Origin: a gamma proteobacterium symbiont of Ctena orbiculata
GTDB lineage: Bacteria > Pseudomonadota > Gammaproteobacteria > Chromatiales > Chromatiaceae
NCBI GenBank assembly: GCA_003094535.1
Contig: NATV01000113.1
Location: 1 to 64,000, forward strand
DNA length: 64,000 nt
Direction: 5' to 3'
Every line of letters begins with the position of its first letter. Position 1 is the stretch's first letter. The notes beneath the pieces were generated by a model. The model saw only the letters and a list, made by a program, of their open reading frames with translations. It had not been told where the DNA came from and made no database searches. Of this stretch, positions 18,938-26,811 are shown piece after piece. Position numbers and translations under genes: made by a program.

Positions 18938-19427
18938 GGTTGGGGGGAATTAAAATCCTGGTGCGGAATTGCGAGGTCCCGATTAGGCAGCAACTGCACC
19001 ATAGCCGGGTAAACCTGCCCTGACCCGTACTCTTCCAGCAGGCAGGTTGAGAGGAGTGAATTGTGAATTGTTTATGACTAAAAGGTCTGTTCACATTACT
19101 TCCTTGTAAATCCATCCTGTTATCAGTTTGGAGTCTGTGTCGTTGTCACCAAGCCTACGTAATATATGTCATCCGCTTTTAAAGTCGCTGTTGCAGACTG
19201 CGTGGTTATGAGATTACTCAAGCTAGATTAAGGATATCGGCTGGTGTTGGTGCCGCCGATAATTGGGTTGTTAGCCATAATCCGCATGGGGGTATTCCGG
19301 GGCAGGCACCTGCCTGGCTGTAATATAACTAGATAATAGCATTTATTGCGGGGGTGAACTTGAATCCATGTCGATTTGATTTTCTCCAGAGGGGGTTGGC
19401 AAGCCACCCTTGATGAGCAGGCAGTTG
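18938..19427. other. Intergenic region upstream of the TonB operon
   Basis: Nearly 490 bases without a credible gene. It holds the leader of the TonB operon (read on the minus strand), with an 8-bp inverted repeat (19012-19019 with 19041-19048) around a 21-base loop, and a short palindrome at 19303-19316. No cobalamin, c-di-GMP or other riboswitch consensus was recognised. Confidence 0.5.
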
Positions 19428-19841
19428 CTAATCCCAGAGTGCAAGTATTGCCGCCACGGCTCGGGTGAATTCATCAAACGAGTGCGGCTTGACGATATAG
19501 TCGTCAACCTCATATTCGAATGCGGCGGCTCTGTCCTTTGGTTCATTGGACGATGTAAGCACGATAATATGGAGCGACGAAAGTTCCGCATCCTTGCGCA
19601 GCTCCTGAAGAAATTCGATGCCACTCATTTTGGGTAAATTGAGATCCAAAAGTATGAGTGCGGGCAGGGGATTAATTTTTAGCACACCATTTGTGCCTCT
19701 CAGCATGTCCAGGGCTTGCAGTCCGGTTCTGGCGACATGCAGGGGGTTGCTTACATTGTTCTTTTGCAGAGCGCGCTGAACGGTCATGATGTCGACCCTG
19801 TCATCTTCGATCAGCAGAATGGTTTCGTTGTTGCCTAACAT
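19428..19841 (-). CDS. Single-domain response regulator (Rcp1-like)
   Basis: 137 residues, receiver domain only. Acidic pocket IEDDRVD, phospho-acceptor Asp66 in LILLDLNLPKMSG, Thr in VLTSS and Lys in YIVKPH are all present. The NNETILLIEDD start and the length are typical of receivers paired with phytochrome-like kinases. ATG 19841 is chosen; an upstream start would run into the kinase gene. It follows the CHASE kinase by 14 bases in the same direction and is almost certainly its partner. Confidence 0.9.
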   Translation of the reverse strand: MLGNNETILLIEDDRVDIMTVQRALQKNNVSNPLHVARTGLQALDMLRGTNGVLKINPLPALILLDLNLPKMSGIEFLQELRKDAELSSLHIIVLTSSNEPKDRAAAFEYEVDDYIVKPHSFDEFTRAVAAILALWD

Positions 19842-19855
19842 TTGTAGGATTCCTG

Positions 19856-21949
19856 TCACCCAGAGAGAAGTGTTTGGAATAGGGTCTCTTCCTCGCTTTG
19901 TTGAGACAGGTTGGTTTTCGGCCAGGTAAAATAGAAGCATGCTCCTTCACCAGGTTCCGACCTTAATTTTATTGTGCCTCCATGTTCTTCCACAATCTTT
20001 TTTACCAACGCTAGGCCGATACCGGTGCTGCTTTCATAATCACTCGACTCGAGGGTTTGGAACATCAGGAATATTTTTTGATGATATTGCGGCGGGATTC
20101 CCTGGCCGTCGTCACAAACCGAGAACTGATAAAAACGGTCACCATCTTCACACCTGATGCGTATCTTTCCATTCTTGCCGCCATGGTGTTTCAGACTGTT
20201 AACGATAAGGTTTGAGAATACTTGATCCAGTTGTAGACGGTCAGCCGTTAACCTGGGCATCTTGCCCTTGACCTTGATTGAGAATCCAGCGGCAGGTGAT
20301 AGGGTATCGATTATCTCTTCAACCAGCTGCCGGCTATCAATACTGGTTTCCTGAGCGGATGTTCTGCCTACTCTTGAATATTCCAACAGGCCCTCAATCA
20401 GGTCATGCATTCTTTTCACACGATCGCGGAGCAGGGCAAGCTGCTCCCTCGAGGCGTCATCAAGCTTATCCTTGAGATCCTCTTCAATCCACTGTGCAAG
20501 ATTCGAGACCGCCCTCAATGGTGCTTTCAGGTCGTGCGAGGTCACATAGGCAAACTGTTCGAGGTATTGCGCCCTGCGCTCGGCTTCGGCGGTACGGTTG
20601 GCGATATGGTGTTCAAGGGTTTCATTCAATCGCTGCAACTGCTGCTCAGCCGATTTGCGCTCGACCACCTCCTGGTTGAGGGCCTGCACCACCTCCCATA
20701 ACTGAGAAGTTCTCTCCTCGACTTCAAGCCTGACCTGTCTTGCGCGGCCTACGAGGGTGGCCACATAGATGGTAAAAAGTAGAGTAAAGGCCATGCCGCC
20801 GAAAAAGATGACCCAGCTGCTCCAGGTGTTGACGGTGAATTTACCTGATGCGCTGTTGCAGATAATTTGCCATTTCTGGGTTCCGACGCTGATCTCCTGG
20901 GTATAGGAAATGGCTGCGCTCCCCTCGCCGGAACCGACATGAGACCCATCAGCAAGCCTGGTGCGGTGACTGTAGAGCAGGCGTTCATCCTCGCCTCCGT
21001 GATTTTGGTAGAAATGGATATCGATACCGGCAGGGCGCAGGCTCTCCAGAGCCCGCTCGATTATCTCACCAACAAAGAAAGTGCCGATGGCAAAACCTTT
21101 AATGGAAGCAGCGGACAGAGATGGCTGTTCCTTCGTACTCTCGTCGGCTTTAAAAAAGACCGGGGCCGCGACCATGATGCCGGATTTGCGCTCTCCGTCG
21201 TCATTGAGATAGAGGCCGGGAGATACCCGCATCTCCCCTGACGACTCCGCGTCGCTCAATAGGCTGTAAGCGGTAGGATCTGTGCCGATGTCGAGTCCAA
21301 GTAGCTGTTTGTTGAATTGATAGGGTTGTATATAGAGTACCGGGTAGTAGACAGGTCGTTTTGAACTTTTGGCAAGTGCTCCGGAGTCATCCCGTTCCAG
21401 GATCTCAAAGGGCGGGAAGCTCTCGCGGGCCTTCTCTGTGAAGCGGCTGCGCATCTCGCTAGACACCACAGGCACCCACTCCAGGGATTTGATCCCGGCT
21501 TGGTTCTTCAGCGCTGGCCCGACGAACTTGCGAAATTCGCGTCGACCGACCGTTTCAGAAGCCTCGAAAAAACTGGCAATATCGATAACGATGCGAAGAG
21601 AGTGTTCGATCTCCCGCTGAATGACAAGGATTCTGTCCTGGGATGCCTCCCTGAAAGCGATTTCAACCTGGCTTTTTTCCCATCGTATCGACTGTACGAA
21701 AAGTGCAAGGGTGATCGCGAGACCCATTAGCGCGACCAGTACTACCGGATAGTAGCCCCACCATATCGACCTGGGATCGGGGCTCTTCTCCGTTGTTTTC
21801 TGCTTTGCGATCTTTGTAAGATACCGATCCGACAGGCGCTGTTTGATGCGTGCAGTGGCAGCCTGCAAGTTGTCTACGAGATGATTGAATTCGTTTGCCC
21901 TAGCCATGTCTGCAGGAGTGGTGTTGGCAGGCCCTACTGTTGGTGTCAC
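19856..21949 (-). CDS. CHASE-domain sensor histidine kinase
   Basis: 697 residues from GTG 21949: a short cytoplasmic N-terminus, membrane helix (about 67-87), extracytoplasmic CHASE domain (about 105-310, with ASFFEASETVGRREFRKFV), second helix (about 365-390), coiled coil, HisKA with His472 in YVTSHDLKAPLRAV, and HATPase (SNLIVNSLKHHG, DDGQGI, TGIGLALVKKI). The HisKA type is the bacteriophytochrome-like class that pairs with Rcp1-type receivers. ATG 21907 is an alternative start. CHASE domains often bind small ligands; the ligand here is unknown. Confidence 0.9.
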   Translation of the reverse strand: MTPTVGPANTTPADMARANEFNHLVDNLQAATARIKQRLSDRYLTKIAKQKTTEKSPDPRSIWWGYYPVVLVALMGLAITLALFVQSIRWEKSQVEIAFREASQDRILVIQREIEHSLRIVIDIASFFEASETVGRREFRKFVGPALKNQAGIKSLEWVPVVSSEMRSRFTEKARESFPPFEILERDDSGALAKSSKRPVYYPVLYIQPYQFNKQLLGLDIGTDPTAYSLLSDAESSGEMRVSPGLYLNDDGERKSGIMVAAPVFFKADESTKEQPSLSAASIKGFAIGTFFVGEIIERALESLRPAGIDIHFYQNHGGEDERLLYSHRTRLADGSHVGSGEGSAAISYTQEISVGTQKWQIICNSASGKFTVNTWSSWVIFFGGMAFTLLFTIYVATLVGRARQVRLEVEERTSQLWEVVQALNQEVVERKSAEQQLQRLNETLEHHIANRTAEAERRAQYLEQFAYVTSHDLKAPLRAVSNLAQWIEEDLKDKLDDASREQLALLRDRVKRMHDLIEGLLEYSRVGRTSAQETSIDSRQLVEEIIDTLSPAAGFSIKVKGKMPRLTADRLQLDQVFSNLIVNSLKHHGGKNGKIRIRCEDGDRFYQFSVCDDGQGIPPQYHQKIFLMFQTLESSDYESSTGIGLALVKKIVEEHGGTIKLRSEPGEGACFYFTWPKTNLSQQSEEETLFQTLLSG

Positions 21950-22189
21950 TCCCTTGAGCCTAGTGAGCTGCCGTCACAAGGTCAAATTTCTTTTCCTTCA
22001 CAAACTTGGCCGTTCTCTTATTCAGGGAGGCATCCTCTCAATGTCACAACTGAATAACGACCTGAATGCCTGTGTCCAGCTACAGGAACCATAGGGGGAG
22101 GCGCTGTTTTCTATCAGCTGCTTCAATGTTTTAATTCAGTTATTCTTAGCCAAGAAACGCTTCGGTTGTTAAACCGGAAGGAAGAGAGT

Positions 22190-22858
22190 ATGAAACCAAT
22201 CGAGTCTGTGTTGGCGGTAAATCTGCTTATTGTGCTGTTATCGGCGGCACAATATGTTTCCGCTTTGGAGGTCATGATTACACCGCAGATCGGAGAGTTC
22301 AGTGTCGGGCATGCCGGCAAAGATCTTTCGATAAAACGTAACCAGGATACCGACGCCCTGCTTGAGTTCGACTTCGCGCGCACCTCAAGGCCCTGTCCAC
22401 CCTTTTGCGCACAACCGATGCAGGTGGCGGAGGGTGTGGAAACCCTTGGTGAGGTGGAGCTGATTGCGTTCATGCGAACGGCACTGGACGACAACATCGG
22501 TCTGCTCATCGACGCCAGAACTCCGGATTGGCATGAGCGCGGCACCATCCCGGGATCGATCAACGTTCCCTTTACCCATCTCAATCCACAGCAGGGGGCG
22601 GACGAGATAACCCTGGAGGAGTCATTGGCGCTCTTCGGGGTGACCAAAACAGGGGATAAGTGGGATTTTACCGCCGCCAAAATCTTGGTGTTGTGGTGCA
22701 ACGGACCCTGGTGTGGTCAATCACCCACGGCTATCCGCGGTTTGCTTGACATCGGGTATCCCGCGGACAGGCTTCGCTACTACCGTGGTGGTATGCAGTT
22801 GTGGCAGGTGTTCGGTTTACCTGTGGTCAGCCCCGACGGGAAGTTGATGGACCAGTGA
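22190..22858 (+). CDS. Periplasmic rhodanese-domain protein
   Basis: 222 residues. A signal peptide (cleavage after VSA, about residue 24) leads to an N-terminal segment with the cysteine pair PCPPFC, then a rhodanese domain (about 95-215) with IDARTPDWHERGTIPGS and the active-site loop WCNGPWCGQSP, whose first cysteine is in the catalytic position and a second lies four residues on. ATG 22190 is preceded by a GGAAGGAAGAG ribosome site. Periplasmic rhodaneses carry sulfane sulfur; a role in sulfur oxidation is plausible but not shown. Confidence 0.85.
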   Translation: MKPIESVLAVNLLIVLLSAAQYVSALEVMITPQIGEFSVGHAGKDLSIKRNQDTDALLEFDFARTSRPCPPFCAQPMQVAEGVETLGEVELIAFMRTALDDNIGLLIDARTPDWHERGTIPGSINVPFTHLNPQQGADEITLEESLALFGVTKTGDKWDFTAAKILVLWCNGPWCGQSPTAIRGLLDIGYPADRLRYYRGGMQLWQVFGLPVVSPDGKLMDQ

Positions 22859-23181
22859 ATGGTTTCTAGTTGCCCCGAAAACCCGCCAGTTAGTAATGGA
22901 TTTCTCCTAGAGAAGATCCCGATCGGCGCTAAGCTGGGCAGCTGCACAAGTTGGGCGGACCAGTCTAATTTAACCCATAAATTTTATAGTCCTTTTATTT
23001 TTCTATCCCTTACATATACTCCATGCTATGCCTTTTAATTCCTATTTACTGCTGTAGATGTCAGAAAACTTAGCTGCTTAATAGGATCACATCCGTTGAA
23101 TATCGACAGCCTGGATGTTGCTGGATCGCCGTTCAATAGCATATGCGACAAGCTGATGGGATTGCAGCAAGGAGAATCGTC
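22859..23181. other. Intergenic region between rhodanese and activator genes
   Basis: About 320 bases, AT-rich in the middle (around 22975-23045). A small hairpin (TTCTC/GAGAA) sits near 22901. No gene, no sigma-54 promoter and no clear vegetative promoter could be supported; it presumably contains the promoter of the downstream activator. Confidence 0.4.
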
Positions 23182-24516
23182 GTGCAGCTCATTGTAGTGG
23201 ATTGTGGGTACGGGACAATCGCTGCAGCGTTTCGGCAGCAGGTGGCTTCGCTGGGCAGAACCAGTTCCCTTGTCATGTGCGAGGATTGGCTCCAGAGCGA
23301 TCAAGCCGGCCCCACCGCCCTGTTGGTTTCGCCACACTCTTATCCTCGGGATGCGGTAATCACTCGCTTGCGCGACTGCGCCGAGCAGTCCGTGCTGGTG
23401 GTTCTGAACCGCAGCAAGAGAGGCTGGGATGACGTCATCGCGACCAATTGCGGCGACTTTGTCGTCTGGCCCTGTGCCCAGCAGGAGCTTGAACTGCGTC
23501 TGCAGCGGATAATGGACACCGCCGATGAGTCTCAAGAAACGGCCGATTGTGCGCAGTCGCTAGGCATGATCGGCAGGTCTGCGAAGTTCAACCAGGCCTT
23601 GGTGCTGCTGAAAAAGATGTCCAGCAGCGATGCACCTGTGCTGCTTGAGGGTGAAACCGGCACCGGCAAGGAGATGGCGGCCCGGGCCCTGCACTATCTC
23701 AGCCTCAGGAGACAGCATCCATTTATTCCGGTTAACTGCGGGGCGCTGCCGGATGAGCTGATAGAAAATGAACTGTTCGGCCACCGGCGCGGCGCCTACA
23801 CCGATGCCCGCGACAGCCAGCCCGGACTCGTGGAGCAGGCCGCCGGGGGGACTCTGTTTCTCGACGAGATCGGAACCCTGAGCCTGAAGGCCCAGAGTTC
23901 ACTGTTGCGGTTTCTGCAAAATCAGGAGTTCAGGCGCCTCGGGGATGACCGGGTCCAGCAGGCCGATATCCGTGTGGTAAGCGCCACTAACGAGTCGCTG
24001 GATGCATTGGTGGAGCGCGGTAAATTTCGCTCCGATCTCTACTATCGGCTCAATATACTGACCTTGAATCTTCCGCCGCTGCGGGAAAGGGTAGGGGACA
24101 TCAGCCTATTGGCGCAGGCCTTTCTGGAGCGTTTCCAATCCTGCTACGGTGGGGCAAAACGCCATTTAACAGCAGCTTCGCTGGATAGGCTCAACCGCTA
24201 CCATTGGCCGGGGAATGTCCGTGAGATGGAGAATCTGATTCATCGCGAATTCCTACTTACGGAGGGATCTGAACTGGCGTTCGATTTTCTGGCTTCCGGC
24301 GGCTGCAGCGAGGGATGCGATCAGCAACTCGGCGATGGCGGTTTTCAACATGCCAAGGCAACGGCGATCGAGCACTTCGAGCGTCGCTATTTGGAGGTGT
24401 TGATGACCCGTAGCGGCGGCAATGTCTCGTTGGCGGCACGTTTGGCCGGCAAGGAGCGACGCTCACTCGGCCGGATGTTAAAAAAATATGGAATTAATAA
24501 GCAGGCCTTTTACTGA
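23182..24516 (+). CDS. Sigma-54-dependent activator adjacent to the eCIS cluster, with GAYTDA loop
   Basis: 444 residues: a degenerate receiver-like N-terminal domain (about 1-115; no clear phospho-acceptor Asp), AAA+ domain (about 130-365; Walker A GETGTGKE, Walker B GGTLFLDEIG) and a Fis-type helix-turn-helix (NVSLAARLAGKERRSLGRML). The loop that contacts sigma-54, normally GAFTGA, reads GAYTDA (residues 204-209). GTG 23182 is chosen because AAGGAG lies eight bases upstream. The gene ends 405 bases before a sigma-54 promoter that drives the eCIS genes, so it is the obvious candidate for their activator. Confidence 0.9.
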   Translation: MQLIVVDCGYGTIAAAFRQQVASLGRTSSLVMCEDWLQSDQAGPTALLVSPHSYPRDAVITRLRDCAEQSVLVVLNRSKRGWDDVIATNCGDFVVWPCAQQELELRLQRIMDTADESQETADCAQSLGMIGRSAKFNQALVLLKKMSSSDAPVLLEGETGTGKEMAARALHYLSLRRQHPFIPVNCGALPDELIENELFGHRRGAYTDARDSQPGLVEQAAGGTLFLDEIGTLSLKAQSSLLRFLQNQEFRRLGDDRVQQADIRVVSATNESLDALVERGKFRSDLYYRLNILTLNLPPLRERVGDISLLAQAFLERFQSCYGGAKRHLTAASLDRLNRYHWPGNVREMENLIHREFLLTEGSELAFDFLASGGCSEGCDQQLGDGGFQHAKATAIEHFERRYLEVLMTRSGGNVSLAARLAGKERRSLGRMLKKYGINKQAFY

Positions 24517-24842
24517 TTTCCCGCAGCCTGTAGTCCGGCTGCCGGTTTAGCCGACAGTTCCAATCTCAAACCCTGCCCGGTTGACTACACTTCACTGCTG
24601 CTTCCGCAATCGGCCGAGCCAGCCGGTAGTGATGGCGCGGCCCTCCTATCATGGTCTTGTTGCCGTTTTGCTTGGTTTTATAGCCTTCGCGTGAAGCTGG
24701 AATCCGCAGTTCAATCAATAGTTCTCTGTCAACCTTTCAAGCTGATCGGCACTGGATGTCGCCTGGGTCCTGAATGACCCACTTGGGTGAAAACAGCCCC
24801 GGCAGGCATGCCCCGGTCTGAACCTGTTATCACACTGTTTCA

Positions 24843-24862
24843 CTGGGTAATTTTTCACCCAG
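24843..24862. promoter_or_regulatory. Candidate binding site of the sigma-54 activator
   Basis: CTGGGT and ACCCAG form 6-bp inverted arms around eight AT-rich bases. The centre is about 80 bases upstream of the -24 element, a usual distance for an enhancer site. A related half-site (TGGGTGAAAA) recurs at 24784-24793. Confidence 0.45.
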
Positions 24863-24920
24863 GCAAGGAGGTTGATGAAAAATATGTCTGAAAAAACATA
24901 AGGTTAATTTGTTGTTTGGA

Positions 24921-24937
24921 TTGGCATCAGAGTTGCT
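24921..24937 (+). promoter_or_regulatory. Sigma-54 (-24/-12) promoter of the eCIS operon
   Basis: TTGGCATCAGAGTTGCT matches the consensus TTGGCAC-N5-TTGCW with one change. The GG (24923-24924) and GC (24935-24936) doublets are exactly ten bases apart, as the sigma factor requires. Transcription would start near 24948, 25 bases before the first eCIS gene. The nearby activator gene supports the call. Confidence 0.8.
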
Positions 24938-24972
24938 GATTTAAATCACTGAGACTACGAAAGGCCGGTCCA

Positions 24973-25224
24973 ATGCCGGGAAATCCTACCTACACGCCCG
25001 CGGAGCTGGCGCAGCAGATTCAGCAATATCTGCGTAGGAATCCGGATGCTGCGGATACCATCGAAGGAGTCACCCGCTGGTGGCTGCAGGCTCTGGCCGG
25101 GAGGATTTGTCGCCAAGATGTATTGAAGGCGTTGAAACTGCTCGAAGAACAGAAAGAGATAAGGACTTACTTGGTCCCCGGGAGTAATCGGATATATGAA
25201 AACTGCAAACGCACCAGGCGTTGA
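24973..25224 (+). CDS. Small winged-helix-like protein, first eCIS gene
   Basis: 83 residues, mostly helical (AELAQQIQQYLRRNPDAADT, RQDVLKALKLLEEQKEIRTY) with a short strand and a basic C-terminus (ENCKRTRR). The helix-turn-helix-strand pattern fits a winged-helix fold. Small proteins of this kind often open eCIS clusters, but their role is not known; DNA binding or a structural role are both possible. It sits right behind the sigma-54 promoter. Confidence 0.65.
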   Translation: MPGNPTYTPAELAQQIQQYLRRNPDAADTIEGVTRWWLQALAGRICRQDVLKALKLLEEQKEIRTYLVPGSNRIYENCKRTRR

Positions 25225-25278
25225 ATTGGCATGGGATACCGGTGATTGTGCCGTTCATCGACGGCGGGGTCCGACGCG

Positions 25279-25845
25279 ATGAGCATCGCAGGTTCCAGCG
25301 CCTCTCTGGTCAACCTCCTGCAGCGCCAGTACTTCGAAACCCATGGCGACCTGGGCGGCTTTACCTTCAGCATCTTCACTACCGCGGATTTCAGCGGCGA
25401 CATTACCGATTACATCACCCTATTTCTCTACCGGGTCGATGTGGATCGGACCAAACGTCACTTCGACCTGCCGCGAGATACGCCGCAGTCACCGAAAAGG
25501 ACATCTCTGGCATTGGAGTTGCGCTATTTGCTGACCGTATGGGGAACAACCGCGGAGCGGGAGCAGGAGGCCCTTGCAGATTGCATGGAAATATTCGATC
25601 GGTACGCCCTGCTTTCGGGTGAACTGCTCGACCCGAACTACACATGGGAGGAGGGCACCGAAATCAAGATCTCCCTGGAATCGATCAGCAATGAAGACAT
25701 GCTGAGGCTGTGGGACTCGTTGGAACCCGCTTACCACCTTTCGGTTCCCTATCTGGTCCGAACCGTGCTTTTACGTCCGCTTTCCCGGGACGAAGCACCG
25801 CTGGTGGATACTCGAACCAACCTTTGGACACCGGCGTTGCCATGA
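25279..25845 (+). CDS. eCIS tail terminator/cap protein (Afp16/Pvc16-like, DUF4255)
   Basis: 188 residues from ATG 25279. The family ends the tube and sheath and joins them to the last sheath ring. Characteristic segments are VNLLQRQYFETH, ITLFLYRVDVDRTKRHFDLP, SLALELRYLLTVWG and the PYLVRTVLL stretch towards the C-terminus. A TTG 33 bases upstream is in frame but has no family similarity. Its stop overlaps the next start (ATGA). Confidence 0.85.
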   Translation: MSIAGSSASLVNLLQRQYFETHGDLGGFTFSIFTTADFSGDITDYITLFLYRVDVDRTKRHFDLPRDTPQSPKRTSLALELRYLLTVWGTTAEREQEALADCMEIFDRYALLSGELLDPNYTWEEGTEIKISLESISNEDMLRLWDSLEPAYHLSVPYLVRTVLLRPLSRDEAPLVDTRTNLWTPALP

Positions 25846-26720
25846 CCGATATCATTGCCTTCGCAAATCGACATGCGCCGGACCGGATCACAATCGCCGG
25901 TGTCCTGGCGGTACGCTGTCTTCGCTATGTCAACGAAACACCGGTTGCGCCGTTGAAGACACTGCCCAACCTGCATGTCCGCTCGACCCGATGCGAAGAG
26001 CGACCGGTCTTCCACCAAAGCACGGGGCTTTACGGCTTTCTTCAGCTGCAGCCCGGCAGCCATCGGGTGGTCATCAACGACCCGGAACAGCGCTACCTGT
26101 CGCGGGCAATCGAGGTGGAGGTGCCCGATCGCAGCGGGGTACGGGCAATCCTCGAGAAGGGGGGTGTGCCGGCGCCGGGTTCCGCCGCTCCCCTGTTTAC
26201 CGACGCCGCCATGCGACCCTCGGTGAACTATCCCTTGTTGCCAGGGGAAAGCGCCATTTGGGGGCAGGTCAGCGACAACAGTGGCAGCCCCCTCGCCTTC
26301 TGTCGATTGCAGTTGGCGACGCGTTATGACGACAGCGACACCAGCGTCGTCAGTTATTCGGACAGCAGCGGCAGTTATCTGCTGCGTCTCTCCGGTGAAC
26401 GCGCCAGTTTCGTGGAGCCGGTAGACACGGATGCCGATGGCGTGACCGATACCAGCGGAGAGCTGACCACAACCTTCGACCGCGAGTTGAGGGTTCATGC
26501 ACTGAAACAGAATCCACTCGGGCTGGTACACCCCATCGACGCCTTCCCGGTGGATTTCGACAGCCTCGATCCGGATGATCCTGCCGGCCCTTACCAATTG
26601 GAATCATTTAGTTTGTACAACCCGGCGACGGATGAGCAGCGCTTACCGGCCGGTAGCCTGATGCCTCAGCCCTCGATCCAGGTTGGTCGACGGATTCGCT
26701 GGGACATCACTCTGACTTGA
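25842..26720 (+). CDS. eCIS accessory protein with carboxypeptidase-regulatory-like domain
   Basis: 292 residues from ATG 25842, coupled to the cap gene. The middle (about residues 130-200) reads IWGQVSDNSGSPLAFCRLQL followed by a strand-turn-strand with DSSGSYLLRL, the pattern of a carboxypeptidase-D regulatory-like beta-sandwich. There is no signal peptide or catalytic site. Genes of this type occur next to the cap gene in several eCIS clusters; the role is unknown, possibly a surface or cap decoration. Confidence 0.65.
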   Translation: MTDIIAFANRHAPDRITIAGVLAVRCLRYVNETPVAPLKTLPNLHVRSTRCEERPVFHQSTGLYGFLQLQPGSHRVVINDPEQRYLSRAIEVEVPDRSGVRAILEKGGVPAPGSAAPLFTDAAMRPSVNYPLLPGESAIWGQVSDNSGSPLAFCRLQLATRYDDSDTSVVSYSDSSGSYLLRLSGERASFVEPVDTDADGVTDTSGELTTTFDRELRVHALKQNPLGLVHPIDAFPVDFDSLDPDDPAGPYQLESFSLYNPATDEQRLPAGSLMPQPSIQVGRRIRWDITLT

Positions 26721-26811
26721 ACCTGAATATGAACCGGCACAGTGACAATTTCGATCTATCGCTAATCGGCCGCGCATTCAGGTATTAGCCATTAACCAGA
26801 CGGAGAGGACC

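Larger units (their letters stand above)
24517..24972. other. eCIS control region
   Basis: 456 bases without a gene. It contains a palindromic candidate activator site (24843-24862), an AT-rich stretch (24870-24920) and the sigma-54 promoter (24921-24937). A further half-site-like TTGGGTGAAAAC lies at 24783-24794. Confidence 0.6.

Noticed and set aside
18961-19060. Possible riboswitch before the TonB receptor
   Set aside because: Only an 8-bp inverted repeat was found; no cobalamin or other riboswitch core motif.
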